DNA from: Flavobacterium salmonis
GTDB lineage: Bacteria; Bacteroidota; Bacteroidia; Flavobacteriales; Flavobacteriaceae
Direction: 5' to 3'
DNA length: 64,000 bases
NCBI RefSeq assembly: GCF_903819435.1
Contig: NZ_CAIJDP010000079.1
Coordinates: forward strand, 1 to 64,000
A program made the position numbers and the translations under genes. Below, piece by piece: positions 51,887 to 60,471 of this stretch. Positions within the stretch are counted from its first letter, which is position 1. Every line of letters starts with the position of its first letter. The notes under the pieces were generated by a model, which searched no databases, was not told the origin of the DNA, and saw only the letters and a program-made list of their open reading frames with translations.

Positions 51887-52444
51887 ATGAAAATATGAAT
51901 TACCATAATAAAAATAATTTGGTGTTAAATAAGATCTAATCTTAAATTTATAACTCTTTAATTCTATATAAAATATTTATTATCATAAATTATCATTTTT
52001 TATTTTTAATCCCTTAGAAATCTTGACCTCCAAAGAACTAAAACGTATCTAATCTGATCAATTTCAAACACTACACCCAATAGAATTTTAAAATTTTAGA
52101 ATGCAGTAATACAAAAAATGTGATATAATTATTACATTTAAAAATAATATTTTAACTTTTTTCTTTTATGTTTTAAATTATTAATCTAAGTTTACGTAGC
52201 AATTAAGACTAAATTTAATATTTAATTTAAGGCATTAATTTGTTGTTTAATGCAGTTTAGTTACTATTCCCCTTGTACTTCAATGCTTTATAAGCTATAT
52301 TTAAATTTATTAATACACTAGAGAAAAATATGTGTTCGTAATTTAAAGGAGTTTTTTTTATTCCATAAACATCCGAAAATGTCGTTCCTCGTATTTAATT
52401 CAAGTTTGCATAGTATTGAAATACAAAAGAAAAATAAAAGGAAT
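51887..52444. other. AT-rich intergenic region without a gene
   Basis: About 560 bases after the IS contain no coding frame that I can support. It must hold the promoter of the receiver gene at 52445. The insertion may have cut this region off from sequence that was once next to the AraC-type gene. Confidence 0.45.
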
Positions 52445-52801
52445 ATGGCTAAAATATTAATTATTGATGATGAAGAAGCATTAAGAAGTACAATTTGCGA
52501 GTTACTCTCTTTTGTGGGCTACAAAGTCTTTGAAGCACAAGATGGTGTAGAGGGATTAGAGAAGGTCAAAGAATTTAAACCTGATATTATTCTTTGTGAT
52601 ATTATGATGCCAAAACTTGATGGTTATGGCTTTATGGAACAGCATATCATATCTGAATATGCGTTTATTCCAGTTATATTTCTTTCAACTAAAATAGAAG
52701 CTAAAGATAAAAAAATGGGTAGCGATTTAGGAGTAAAAGAGTTTTTAAAAAAGCCGTTTGTTTTTAGTGATCTAAAAGAACTTATAGAAAATCATATATA
52801 A
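52445..52801 (+). CDS. Stand-alone receiver protein (CheY-like)
   Basis: The product is 118 residues from the ATG at 52445 (MAKILIIDDEEALR), which is preceded by AAAGGA. A longer frame from 52379 would add 22 residues unlike any receiver. Asp52 in LCDIMMPKLDG is the phosphorylation site; the acid pocket IDDEE and Lys in FLKKPF are present. There is no output domain. It probably takes phosphate from an unlinked or neighbouring kinase such as that at 47914. Confidence 0.88.
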   Translation: MAKILIIDDEEALRSTICELLSFVGYKVFEAQDGVEGLEKVKEFKPDIILCDIMMPKLDGYGFMEQHIISEYAFIPVIFLSTKIEAKDKKMGSDLGVKEFLKKPFVFSDLKELIENHI

Positions 52802-53584
52802 CAATATTTTTCATCATTAGAAGCAGTCTCAATAAGAGAAAGGTTGGAATTACATCCTTCACGCTCCTCTAGAACAAAAGCCCAAATCTTTTACTTTTTA
52901 AGTTAGTAATTAGAAGATTTATTTAAAAGATAATACGAACATTTTAATATTATAAAAAAAATACTTATTAAAACAAAGAGCAGCTAAAACTTTTACTTAT
53001 ATAATGAAAACATATGATGATGCAAAAAAATAAATAACTCCGATTATGAAAGTCAGTTACAAAATCTCTTCTCATTGTTATTTTTTTACATTTCTCCACT
53101 TAACTAGTCGACACCACTAGTATATAAGGACACGATAAATATAAATATTTCAAAGCAGAGCGCACTTTAAAAAAAACCGACACTAATAAAAACCTTCAAA
53201 AGGAAATAATTTAATAATTAAGAATATATTACTTCTTTACGGAACAATAATAACCAAAAAAAACAATCAAATTTGCAGTTGTTGCAAAACATTCTATATA
53301 AGATATTGATAAACTTTTTGGGGGAAGTTTACTATTATATTTAGCTCTCTTGATTTAAATATAATCAATATCTAAAAGCTTGGGTATTTTACCAAAGTCA
53401 GCTGTATAGATCTATAAAAATTCAATTACTGGCTGTTTGCCGGTAATTGAATTATATAAAAACAAATTAATATAGAATTTAAAGTCAACATTCTTTTATC
53501 TGATTTGTTTAAGTACAGGAATCTTTAGTAAAATATTCCCCCAATTCATGTAAGCTGTTCAAAAAAATAAATTAAAAGTATTTC
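52802..53584. other. Long intergenic region without a gene
   Basis: About 780 AT-rich bases lack any supported gene. Scattered codon-like stretches do not form a frame. The only clear structure is the hairpin at 53419-53453. Confidence 0.5.
53419..53453. other. Orphan 15-bp hairpin in a long non-coding stretch
   Basis: AATTCAATTACTGGC (53419-53433) pairs with GCCGGTAATTGAATT (53439-53453), with one G-U pair and a 5-nt loop. There is no gene end nearby. On the minus strand it is followed by five T, so it could terminate a minus-strand RNA, perhaps a small RNA. Confidence 0.5.
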
Positions 53585-53962
53585 ATGCATCATATTTATC
53601 AAAATAGTTTTGGAGAAATATACACTGATCGGATTATCCTTATGGTAAATAGTCAAAAAAAAACTTTCTCCATAAAAAATATCAAAAAAATTCGATTTAT
53701 CAAAAGAAAAACATTCACTTTATATTATGTTATTTTACTAACAGCAGCACTATTTTTCACTATTCTTCAGCCATCAGAACAATCCCTAATTATAGTTTTA
53801 ATTGCATTAGTGCTTACTCTGATCAGTTTCAATTTAAAATTAAATCAGCACAAAATAATCATAATTATACAAAATGATTTCTTAAAAATTGATGTTAAAA
53901 AAAAAATAAGCAGTGATGCAGAAAATCTAATTAACTACTTAAAACAATTGCACAAGCTCTAA
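53585..53962 (+). CDS. Small two-span membrane protein (125 aa)
   Basis: The 125-residue product has a soluble beta-rich start (about 1-42). Two membrane spans follow (about 46-62 and 68-86, separated by PSEQS), then a second beta/helical tail. This beta-TM-TM-beta layout resembles DUF6232-type small membrane proteins. There is no known function. It is isolated between two long non-coding stretches. Confidence 0.65.
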   Translation: MHHIYQNSFGEIYTDRIILMVNSQKKTFSIKNIKKIRFIKRKTFTLYYVILLTAALFFTILQPSEQSLIIVLIALVLTLISFNLKLNQHKIIIIIQNDFLKIDVKKKISSDAENLINYLKQLHKL

Positions 53963-54209
53963 AAAGTCAACATATATTGTACTTATTTTGCAACTAAAAT
54001 CATCTAGAATTACGGCAGCTTATAACAAAATTATTTGTAAATTAGAATTTTATTTTTGGAAGTGTTATCGTATAATTACTAACACTAAGTTTACTGCGTC
54101 TGGACCTTCCTCGGTTATCCAATCAAAAAATGAATGAGTATTTTAAAGGAAATTGCAATTTTATGCAAAATTGATAAAAATCTTACTTGATTATCTTTTT
54201 CCAAGACAG

Positions 54210-54656
54210 TTACTTAGGAAATTGGGTAAGAATAGAAAATGTGTCTTTGGATGATGTGATATGCAAATATTTTAATTGTCTAATAAACAAAATGCTTAAA
54301 TCGATTGTTTTTTTTGCTTTGAGTCTTAAATCAGTTTGTTCTGTTTCTTTAAAATGACTTTCATTACCATAATACGCATATATCTTTGTGACAAAGCTTC
54401 TGGTATTATTGGTTAATTCGCCAAAAATCTTTCTTGCTTCCCACCATCTATCATAAGCAGAATTCATTCTAAACCCAAGGAAGAATGCCACTGCAAGACC
54501 AAATACAGAACCTATTTGACCTGATATCTTATAAATGTGATCACCAAGGTATTCTTCCAGACCAAGTACAATAACGGTGTATATCGTTGTAATAATAATG
54601 AAAGGCATTGCAATTTTCGACAATTGAACGAGCCTTTGTTTTTCAGTTTTTATCAT
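54210..54656 (-). pseudogene. Truncated bestrophin-family channel
   Basis: The 148-residue frame matches the N-terminal third to half of bacterial bestrophins. GSVFGLAVAFFLGFRMNSAYDRWWEARKIFGELTNNTRSF (about 47-86) contains the family's RxNxAYxRWWExRxxxGxLxN signature. After about residue 115 the sequence departs from the family and stops (ILTQFPK). Full proteins have about 280-300 residues, so the pore-forming helices are incomplete. No continuation was found in the 240 bases downstream. It is likely a broken gene. Confidence 0.8.
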
Positions 54657-54768
54657 TTCAAAATGTTCTATATCAATTTTATTCGCGGTTTATAACTAAC
54701 TTCGACGATCTAACATTGCATGATTATTTAATAGAGTATCAGTACCTAATTTATAAAAGAGGCGGCAA

Positions 54769-55470
54769 CTATACTTTAATTCCGAAAAGATAACCTACCG
54801 TTGCAGAGAGCCCCATAGCGATTGTACCCCAAATAGTAATACGTAAGATTGCTTTTTTAATGCTTGAACCTCCTGTTTTTGCTGCAATTGTACCTAAAAT
54901 AATTAGAAAAACTATGGTAAAAGCATACATCCAGTATTCCATATTTTTTATCGGTGCAAAAAGAATTACCAGCAGTGGTAAAACACCTCCCACGGTAAAC
55001 GCCGCCCCTGATGCGCCAGCTGCCTGAATTGGATTAGCCTGGCTAATTTCGTTTATTCCTAATTCATCCCTGATATGCGCTGCCAATGCATCTTTCTCGG
55101 TCAATTCGATGGCTACCTGTATAGCGGTTTCTTTCTTGAGGCCTCTCTTCTCATAGATCTGCGCCAATATTTGCAACTCTTCTTCAGGCATTTCCCGCAG
55201 TTCTTCAATTTCTCGTTCGATATCGGCTTTCTCCGTGTCGGTTTGAGAACTTACCGAGACATATTCTCCTGCCGCCATAGATAAGGCTCCTGCCACCAGG
55301 CCAGCAACGGTGGCTAAAATTATGGGCTCTCGTGTTGAACTAGCCGCCGCAACGCCAATAGCCAGACTGGAAATAGATATAATCCCATCATTTGCGCCGA
55401 GTACTGCAGCTCTTAACCAATTACTTCTGTGGATGTAATGGCTGTCTAAATAGTTATCGATTGTTATCAT
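54769..55470 (-). CDS. VIT1/CCC1-family iron/manganese transporter
   Basis: The 233-residue product has the VIT family pattern. WLRAAVLGANDGIISISSLAIGVA (about residues 18-41) and AGLVAGALSMAAGEYVSVSSQTDTEKADIERE (about 56-87) lead into a cytoplasmic helical metal-binding loop (about 88-140). Three more membrane spans follow. Such proteins move Fe2+ or Mn2+ out of the cytoplasm or into stores. Neighbouring rubrerythrin and DUF2231 genes point to iron and oxidative-stress handling. Confidence 0.92.
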   Translation of the reverse strand: MITIDNYLDSHYIHRSNWLRAAVLGANDGIISISSLAIGVAAASSTREPIILATVAGLVAGALSMAAGEYVSVSSQTDTEKADIEREIEELREMPEEELQILAQIYEKRGLKKETAIQVAIELTEKDALAAHIRDELGINEISQANPIQAAGASGAAFTVGGVLPLLVILFAPIKNMEYWMYAFTIVFLIILGTIAAKTGGSSIKKAILRITIWGTIAMGLSATVGYLFGIKV

Positions 55471-55513
55471 TTTTAGTTTTTGAATTTAAATTTAACACTA
55501 TTGTTGGTTTAAA

Positions 55514-55541
55514 AAAAGCGATTCGGTAGGGAATCGCTTTT
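55514..55541 (-). terminator. Terminator between DUF2231-like and VIT genes
   Basis: AAAAGCGATTC (55514-55524) pairs with GAATCGCTTTT (55531-55541) around a 6-nt loop, with further A-runs upstream that become the U-tract on the minus strand. It separates the gene at 55574 from the VIT gene. Confidence 0.85.
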
Positions 55542-55573
55542 ATAGAGTTGTGATTTTGTTAAGGCAATACTCT

Positions 55574-56068
55574 TTAATCGTCATCGCCTTCTTGTTCGCC
55601 TCCTTGTTCTCCTTGGGTTTGCGATGTGCCTGATGCAATTTCGGTATGCCTGATTTGTCCGCCCAAGTAACCTGTACGAGCGACCAATCCAAAGCTGATT
55701 AGTGCTAAAACGAGAGCAGCTATTGCCACCGGTCTTGCAAAAGTGCTTTTTGTAATATTGAGGTAGATTCCTATTAAAGCCGTGGCACCTACTATAATCA
55801 AAGCCACCAATGCATAACTGGCAAAATCAGTATGTTGCTCGATTATACTCTCAGAAATCCCCTGGATGTTTTCCACTGTTTCTTCGGCAGCTTCGCCGGT
55901 TAAATAGGCTATTGCTGCACCTATAGCTGAAATTACCAGCAAATAGTATGATGCCAATTGAGTGGTATCACTTTTTTTCCACATGCCGTACCCCAGGACT
56001 AAAGTTCCCAAAAGTGAACCAAAAATAGGTAGGTGTGTAATTAACAAATGTATATGGGTCTGGTCCAT
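55574..56068 (-). CDS. DUF2231-like membrane protein
   Basis: The 164-residue product has four membrane spans. It starts with HIHLLITHLPIFGSLLG and has the loop YLTGEAAEETVENI after the second span. ARTGYLGGQIRHTE follows the fourth, and the tail is very acidic and Gly/Gln-rich. It is a paralogue of the protein at 59194-59658: the same His residues at the start of span 1 and the same (R)TxYLGGQ motif occur in both. The paired histidines could bind heme or metal. It lies 12 bases downstream of the rubrerythrin gene. Confidence 0.8.
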   Translation of the reverse strand: MDQTHIHLLITHLPIFGSLLGTLVLGYGMWKKSDTTQLASYYLLVISAIGAAIAYLTGEAAEETVENIQGISESIIEQHTDFASYALVALIIVGATALIGIYLNITKSTFARPVAIAALVLALISFGLVARTGYLGGQIRHTEIASGTSQTQGEQGGEQEGDDD

Positions 56069-56080
56069 GATTTCTATTGT

Positions 56081-56797
56081 TTAAAGTGAATTAATTTTAA
56101 CAAACTTTTCGCCGCTTGTCATTGAAATACCACAACGTTTAGGAGCTGTAGTTTCATAAGTGTTGCCACAGGTCGGACACACAAAATAAGTTGAGGGTAA
56201 AGTGTTTGCCTTGTTACTTATTAAAGCGGCCAATGCTTGTTCGTAGAATTCTTTGTGCTTTTTCTCTGTTTTGTACGCATAGTTTAAACTAATCAAGGCT
56301 AATTGATTTGCTGCTGTATTTGCATCTTTAAGAAAGTTGGGATACATGGTTGTTGCTTCATAGGTTTCCCCTTTGATGGCAAACTCAAGATTTTCTTTAG
56401 TAGAAAGTACTTTAACATCAATAGTTGCTGGTTTTACAGTAACACCCATTTCTTCCAGCACTGCTTTGTGATTACCGGCATGTATTTTTTCTGCATAGGA
56501 TGCAGCTTTGAACAATAAGGCAATTTCTCTATACCCTTCTTCGGCAGCTTTTTTGGAAAAAGCATCATATCGTGCTGTTGCGTTGGATTCACCATTAAAT
56601 GCCTCTTGTAAGTTGGTGATGGTTTTTTCTTTTGCTTCTGCCATTGTAATTGAACCCATAGCAACAGTCTTTTTATTGGTTGCCATAGCTTCTGTTGGAT
56701 TTTTCATTTCTGATTTATTTTCGTCAGCCTCTTTGCAAGAACTTAAAGAAAATAGGATAGCTACAATCCCCCCCAATACGGTTACATTTTTTTTCAT
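56081..56797 (-). CDS. Exported lipoprotein rubrerythrin
   Basis: From the ATG at 56797 the 238-residue product begins with a lipoprotein signal (LFSLSSC, Cys about residue 21). A linker leads to a ferritin-like rubrerythrin domain (about 62-195) with the diiron Glu/His motifs EAFNGESNATARYDAF, EKIHAGNH, and KTEKKHKEFYEQAL. A rubredoxin-like end with CPTCGNTYETTAPKRCGIS follows. Only three of the four usual iron-binding cysteines are present. An alternative start at 56854 would run into the neighbouring gene and lose the signal peptide. It probably scavenges peroxide outside the cytoplasm. Confidence 0.87.
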   Translation of the reverse strand: MKKNVTVLGGIVAILFSLSSCKEADENKSEMKNPTEAMATNKKTVAMGSITMAEAKEKTITNLQEAFNGESNATARYDAFSKKAAEEGYREIALLFKAASYAEKIHAGNHKAVLEEMGVTVKPATIDVKVLSTKENLEFAIKGETYEATTMYPNFLKDANTAANQLALISLNYAYKTEKKHKEFYEQALAALISNKANTLPSTYFVCPTCGNTYETTAPKRCGISMTSGEKFVKINSL

Positions 56798-56822
56798 GAT
56801 TTCTTTTTTGTTTATGGATTGA

Positions 56823-57041
56823 TTACTCTTTTTCATTTTTTTCGTCGGCTTCATTCTCTCCTTTTTCTTCGGGCTTTACCGAATCTTTTGCTACAGCCGG
56901 CGCTGCATGTGTAGTAGCCTCGGGCTGAGCAGGAGCTGCTGTAGTTACAGGAACTGGTTCTGGTGGGGTTTCGTTGTTTTTGCAAGAAGCAACACTAAGA
57001 GTTGCTAAAAGTAATCCGAAGGTGATGATTTGCGTTTTCAT
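56823..57041 (-). CDS. Small Pro/Glu-rich lipoprotein (72 aa)
   Basis: The 72-residue product has a lipoprotein signal (LLLATLSVASCKNN, Cys about residue 20). The tail is low-complexity, rich in Pro, Ala, Thr, Glu and Lys, ending in a highly charged EKGENEADEKNEKE. There is no fold. It comes directly before the rubrerythrin gene (25 bases), so they probably share a transcript. Confidence 0.7.
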   Translation of the reverse strand: MKTQIITFGLLLATLSVASCKNNETPPEPVPVTTAAPAQPEATTHAAPAVAKDSVKPEEKGENEADEKNEKE

Positions 57042-57132
57042 AAGATAACTGATTAAAGATTTATAATAGTGTAAAGGTCAGACAGGGCGTCTTTTCCTTT
57101 TCTAAGTTCAATCTTAAAATCAGCTAAAGTAT

Positions 57133-58509
57133 TTAGGCAGGAAACTGTAACTGAAAAGTGGTTCCTTTGCCTTTCACGCTGCTTACTGTGAGGATAATAT
57201 TTAGCGCATCGCATAGGCGTTTGGCAATAGATAGGCCTAACCCATTTCCGGGAATCTGAGAGCTTCTTGATTCATCGGCCCTAAAAAAGCGGTTGAATAA
57301 TAGTGGTAGTTGATCAGCATCAATTCCAACTCCTTCGTCTTTTATACTCAGTATACCGGTTGCAGCATCCCAACTAAGGAAAATCCCGCCGCCCATTTTA
57401 TTATATTTTATAGAGTTGGAAATTAAATTGTCTAAAATCATTTCTAATAATAGCGGGTCTGCCCAAACTGACGTATCTGACGGAACGCTTTTTTGTATTT
57501 GGATAGCATTACTTTTGATAAGAGCCTCATGATTTTTGATAATTTTTTTGATTGCAGGTTCCAGAAAAAAATGTTCTTTTTTAGTTACCAATGTTGTTGA
57601 TTCGAGTTGGGCCAGTTGCAAAAGTTGGTCGTATAATTGTGATAGTCTATTGGTTTGCAGTAATACTTCGCGCATTTTTTCTTCATACCGTTCGGCTGTC
57701 CTGGGTTTTCTTAAAAGCACCTCGATAATCCCTTTTATTGCCGCCAGTGGTGTCTGCATTTCGTGGGATGCATCTGAGGTGAATTGTTTTTGTTGGTAGA
57801 AACTACTTTCCAGCCGGTTCAACAATTCATTGATAGTAGTGGCTAATTGGTATATTTCATCCTCATTTTCGGGAAGAGGTAAGCGTGAATTTATGTTGGA
57901 GTAATTGATTTTAGCAGTTGATTCAATCAATTGATGAATTGGTGCTATGGCTTTGGAAGCCACAAAACTCATGATGAAGTACAAAATAGATAAGATAAAA
58001 ATATAGATTACAGAAAGCACAATCAGCAAATTGTGTAAAACATTATAGGATTCCTGTTGTGATACACCGATTGTAAGTTGCCCAATTATTTTTTTATCAT
58101 TATTATAAACAGGGAATTGGCCTTGTCGTATTCTTTGATTATTTATCGTTGCGTTGTAAAAGGTGGTCGCTTTATTTTTTGGATCAAAAAGAAAGTGATT
58201 CTCTTGTAAATTGGCCGATTTAAAAACTGTTTCACCATTCAAATCGACGATTTGTATGAAAGTGGGATTGACTTCAAGCTGTTTGTGCTCTGCTTCTTCC
58301 CACTCGGGCATTTTGTTCATGATGATGGTATCCTCTTCCCAATCTAAATTAGAAAAAACTTCCGCTTTTTCGGTAGTAATATCATCGTCTAGGTGCTTGT
58401 AGGAAGTATAATAGACTACACCATAAATAGTGATAAAAGCGATAGCTGTTAATGTAGCGATCGCAATTAAATTATAGGTAGCAATTCTTTTCTTAAAACT
58501 TAGTTTCAT
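57133..58509 (-). CDS. Membrane sensor histidine kinase (HAMP, HisKA, HATPase)
   Basis: The 458-residue kinase has membrane spans at about 9-34 and 160-183 enclosing a periplasmic sensor domain of about 125 residues. A HAMP domain follows (about 184-235), then HisKA with His249 in SDASHEMQTPL and HATPase_c with NLISNSIKYN, DEGVGIDADQ, GNGLGLSIAKRL. It resembles the heavy-metal/CusS-type kinases. The response regulator gene ends 4 bases inside its start, the usual pairing. Confidence 0.92.
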   Translation of the reverse strand: MKLSFKKRIATYNLIAIATLTAIAFITIYGVVYYTSYKHLDDDITTEKAEVFSNLDWEEDTIIMNKMPEWEEAEHKQLEVNPTFIQIVDLNGETVFKSANLQENHFLFDPKNKATTFYNATINNQRIRQGQFPVYNNDKKIIGQLTIGVSQQESYNVLHNLLIVLSVIYIFILSILYFIMSFVASKAIAPIHQLIESTAKINYSNINSRLPLPENEDEIYQLATTINELLNRLESSFYQQKQFTSDASHEMQTPLAAIKGIIEVLLRKPRTAERYEEKMREVLLQTNRLSQLYDQLLQLAQLESTTLVTKKEHFFLEPAIKKIIKNHEALIKSNAIQIQKSVPSDTSVWADPLLLEMILDNLISNSIKYNKMGGGIFLSWDAATGILSIKDEGVGIDADQLPLLFNRFFRADESRSSQIPGNGLGLSIAKRLCDALNIILTVSSVKGKGTTFQLQFPA

Positions 58510-59183
58510 TCCTCTTGGTTAATTCTATAGCCAACCCCTCTGATGGTCTGGATAAAAGATTCTGAATTTTTTTCGTCCAGTTTTTTTCGTATGCCATTAA
58601 TAAAAACATCGATAACGGCGGTATCTTTATCAAAATGAACATCCCATATTTTTTCCATGATGCGTGTACGGCGGCATACTTTTCCCTTGTTGCGTAACAG
58701 CAGTTCGAGTAGTGCAAATTCCTTTTGTGTCAGGATGATTTGTTTACCTGATTTCGTTACTTCATGTATATCAATATCCAATTGAATATCTCCAATTTTA
58801 AAAACGGATTGTTCCCCAGTTTTTTTACGCATTAGAACTCTGATGCGCGCTAATAATTCTTCGAAAGCAAAAGGCTTTTTCAGATAATCATTGGCTCCTG
58901 TCTCCAAGCCAAAAACAGTATGATCTACTGTATTTTTAGCGGTTAGGAAAATAATAGGAACCTCCTGGTTTACTTTGCGGACACTCCGGCAAATCTCAAT
59001 ACCGCTAACACCCGGCAGCATCCAATCGAGTAACATGATATCATACTCGTTTACGAAATCCAAAGCCATTTCAAGACCTTTTCTGCCATTATCGGCTAAA
59101 TCGACAGCAAAGCCTTCTTCTTCAAGTCCCTCTTTTAAGAAACCTGAAATGGACGATTCATCCTCTACTAGTAAAACTCTCAT
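58506..59183 (-). CDS. OmpR/PhoB-family response regulator
   Basis: The 225-residue product has a receiver (Asp53 in IMLLDWMLPG; FLTAKN; LKKPF) and a winged-helix DNA-binding domain (about 128-222, ILTQKEFALLELLLRNKGKVCRR...VDVFINGIRKKLD...TIRGVGYRI). It pairs with the kinase at 57133 and is likely to control the surrounding rubrerythrin, VIT and DUF2231 genes. It starts 10 bases after the DUF2231-like gene upstream. Confidence 0.93.
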   Translation of the reverse strand: MRVLLVEDESSISGFLKEGLEEEGFAVDLADNGRKGLEMALDFVNEYDIMLLDWMLPGVSGIEICRSVRKVNQEVPIIFLTAKNTVDHTVFGLETGANDYLKKPFAFEELLARIRVLMRKKTGEQSVFKIGDIQLDIDIHEVTKSGKQIILTQKEFALLELLLRNKGKVCRRTRIMEKIWDVHFDKDTAVIDVFINGIRKKLDEKNSESFIQTIRGVGYRINQEE

Positions 59184-59193
59184 TAATACTATA

Positions 59194-59658
59194 TTATTGA
59201 TTACTATTTAAATCAGGCAAGCCCAATTCTACTCCAGCTCCGTGTTTGTAGACTAATTGTCCTCCTAAATAGGCTGTACGGCTAACAGCGCCAATTACAG
59301 CAGCAAACAGCAAAACACTAATTACTTTGAACCATTTACTTTGTAACTTAAAAAATACTGTAGCAGCATACAGCAGGCATGTTCCCATGGCGAGCCACAT
59401 TGTTATAATAGCAGCCTCTTCATGCATGCCTATTGCCCTTCCTAAAGTACCCTCTTCCATTCCTTCTCCCGCAGCATCGCCTGATAGATAAGCAACAATA
59501 GTCCCAAATGTACCTAATATTAATAAATAAAAAGCTGCTTGATTAAAAAATGGCTTCCGTATTAAATGCCCCACTAATTCGCTTAGAAACCCAATGATAA
59601 GTAATGCAATGGGAAAATGTATTACCATAGCATGCAGATGTGTAGAAGATATCATCAT
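59194..59658 (-). CDS. DUF2231-like membrane protein
   Basis: The 154-residue product has four membrane spans with histidines at the start (STHLHAMVIHFPIALLIIG), the loop YLSGDAAGEGMEEGT and SRTAYLGGQLVYKHG after span 4. It is a diverged paralogue of 55574-56068. Together the two genes bracket the rubrerythrin/two-component group. A redox or metal-related membrane role is suggested by context only. Confidence 0.8.
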   Translation of the reverse strand: MMISSTHLHAMVIHFPIALLIIGFLSELVGHLIRKPFFNQAAFYLLILGTFGTIVAYLSGDAAGEGMEEGTLGRAIGMHEEAAIITMWLAMGTCLLYAATVFFKLQSKWFKVISVLLFAAVIGAVSRTAYLGGQLVYKHGAGVELGLPDLNSNQ

Positions 59659-59732
59659 ATTTTATTTTTATACAAAGATGTAACACTATGGATTTGGAAT
59701 AGGTTAGTAATTTCTTAAGATTAGCTAAAGGT

Positions 59733-59763
59733 TCGTATAGAACGTACAGCGGGAAGAGCTCAT
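59733..59763. repeat. Fragment of REP-like repeat
   Basis: TATAG...CGTACAGCGGGAAGAGCTC resembles the 3' tail of the REP-like repeat at 15820-15904 (TATAGTGTACAGCAGGAAAGAGCTT). The hairpin part is absent, so it is a remnant or chance similarity. Confidence 0.4.
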
Positions 59764-59958
59764 TAAAAATAATATACAATTAACGATAATGATCACTCAA
59801 ATCAGGTTCTGGTAACAATTCTTAATACTTGATTAATCTGGTTTCAGAGCAAATTAAAGCAACCAAAAAAATACTGCTTAAGTTATTATTAATAAGCAAA
59901 GTGCTGCTTTTGGCTTAAGTAAAGAAGAACTTTCGTTTAAAATAAAAACAAAAAATGG

Positions 59959-59966
59959 TACTTTTG
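59959..59966 (+). promoter_or_regulatory. -7 promoter box of the metal-uptake unit
   Basis: TACTTTTG matches TAnnTTTG and lies 24 bases before the TTG start at 59990. The -33 side (near TTTCGTTT at 59931-59938) is only a partial match. Confidence 0.5.
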
Positions 59967-59989
59967 CGCCCGTAAACAAAACAGCAACG

Positions 59990-60367
59990 TTGAAAAAGTA
60001 CCTAATCATACTGCTTGGCTGCAGTATTTTACTGCCCTCATTGGGCAGTGTGTTTCTTTACGCATCTTTTAAGCTCGAGCAGCAGGAGATTGTAAAGACC
60101 ATCTGCGTACAGCGAAAAATGGTTTTCAATACCTGCAACGGGCGCTGTGAACTTCAAAAGAGCCTGAAGAAATACGAGGACAACGAAAAGAAAATGCAGG
60201 ACAGCCTGAAAGGAAAAACAGAGCAGGTCTGCATCCTGCATACTTCGGATAACAATTTTGCATTAACCGCGCCTATCGCAGTCAAAGCAGACTTTCCCGA
60301 TAGATTCGACAATAAGCCTGTTTCAGTTTCAGCAGAGAATCTGCGTCCCCCTTCCCTTTTTATATAA
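59990..60367 (+). CDS. Exported small protein with Cys motif, upstream of TonB receptor
   Basis: Translation probably starts at a TTG. The 125-residue product has one N-terminal signal anchor (about 4-25). A motif TICVQRKMVFNTCNGRCELQKSLKK (three Cys, about 38-55) and a further VCILH follow. Small proteins with this Cys-x-Gly-x-Cys pattern occur before TonB-dependent receptors in many Bacteroidota and are thought to take part in metal handling; the function is not proven. The receptor follows after 104 bases. Confidence 0.7.
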   Translation: MKKYLIILLGCSILLPSLGSVFLYASFKLEQQEIVKTICVQRKMVFNTCNGRCELQKSLKKYEDNEKKMQDSLKGKTEQVCILHTSDNNFALTAPIAVKADFPDRFDNKPVSVSAENLRPPSLFI

Positions 60368-60471
60368 ATTTTACTTTCCATTTCAATTCGTATTGGAATG
60401 ATTTTTCATTGTGACAAACAATGAAGGAGTGCCTGCACTCTAATCAAATTACAATTATATAAAATTACAAA

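Noticed and set aside
56081..56854. Longer start for the rubrerythrin
   Set aside because: The first 19 residues are charged, overlap the preceding lipoprotein gene and would hide the lipoprotein signal that begins at 56797.
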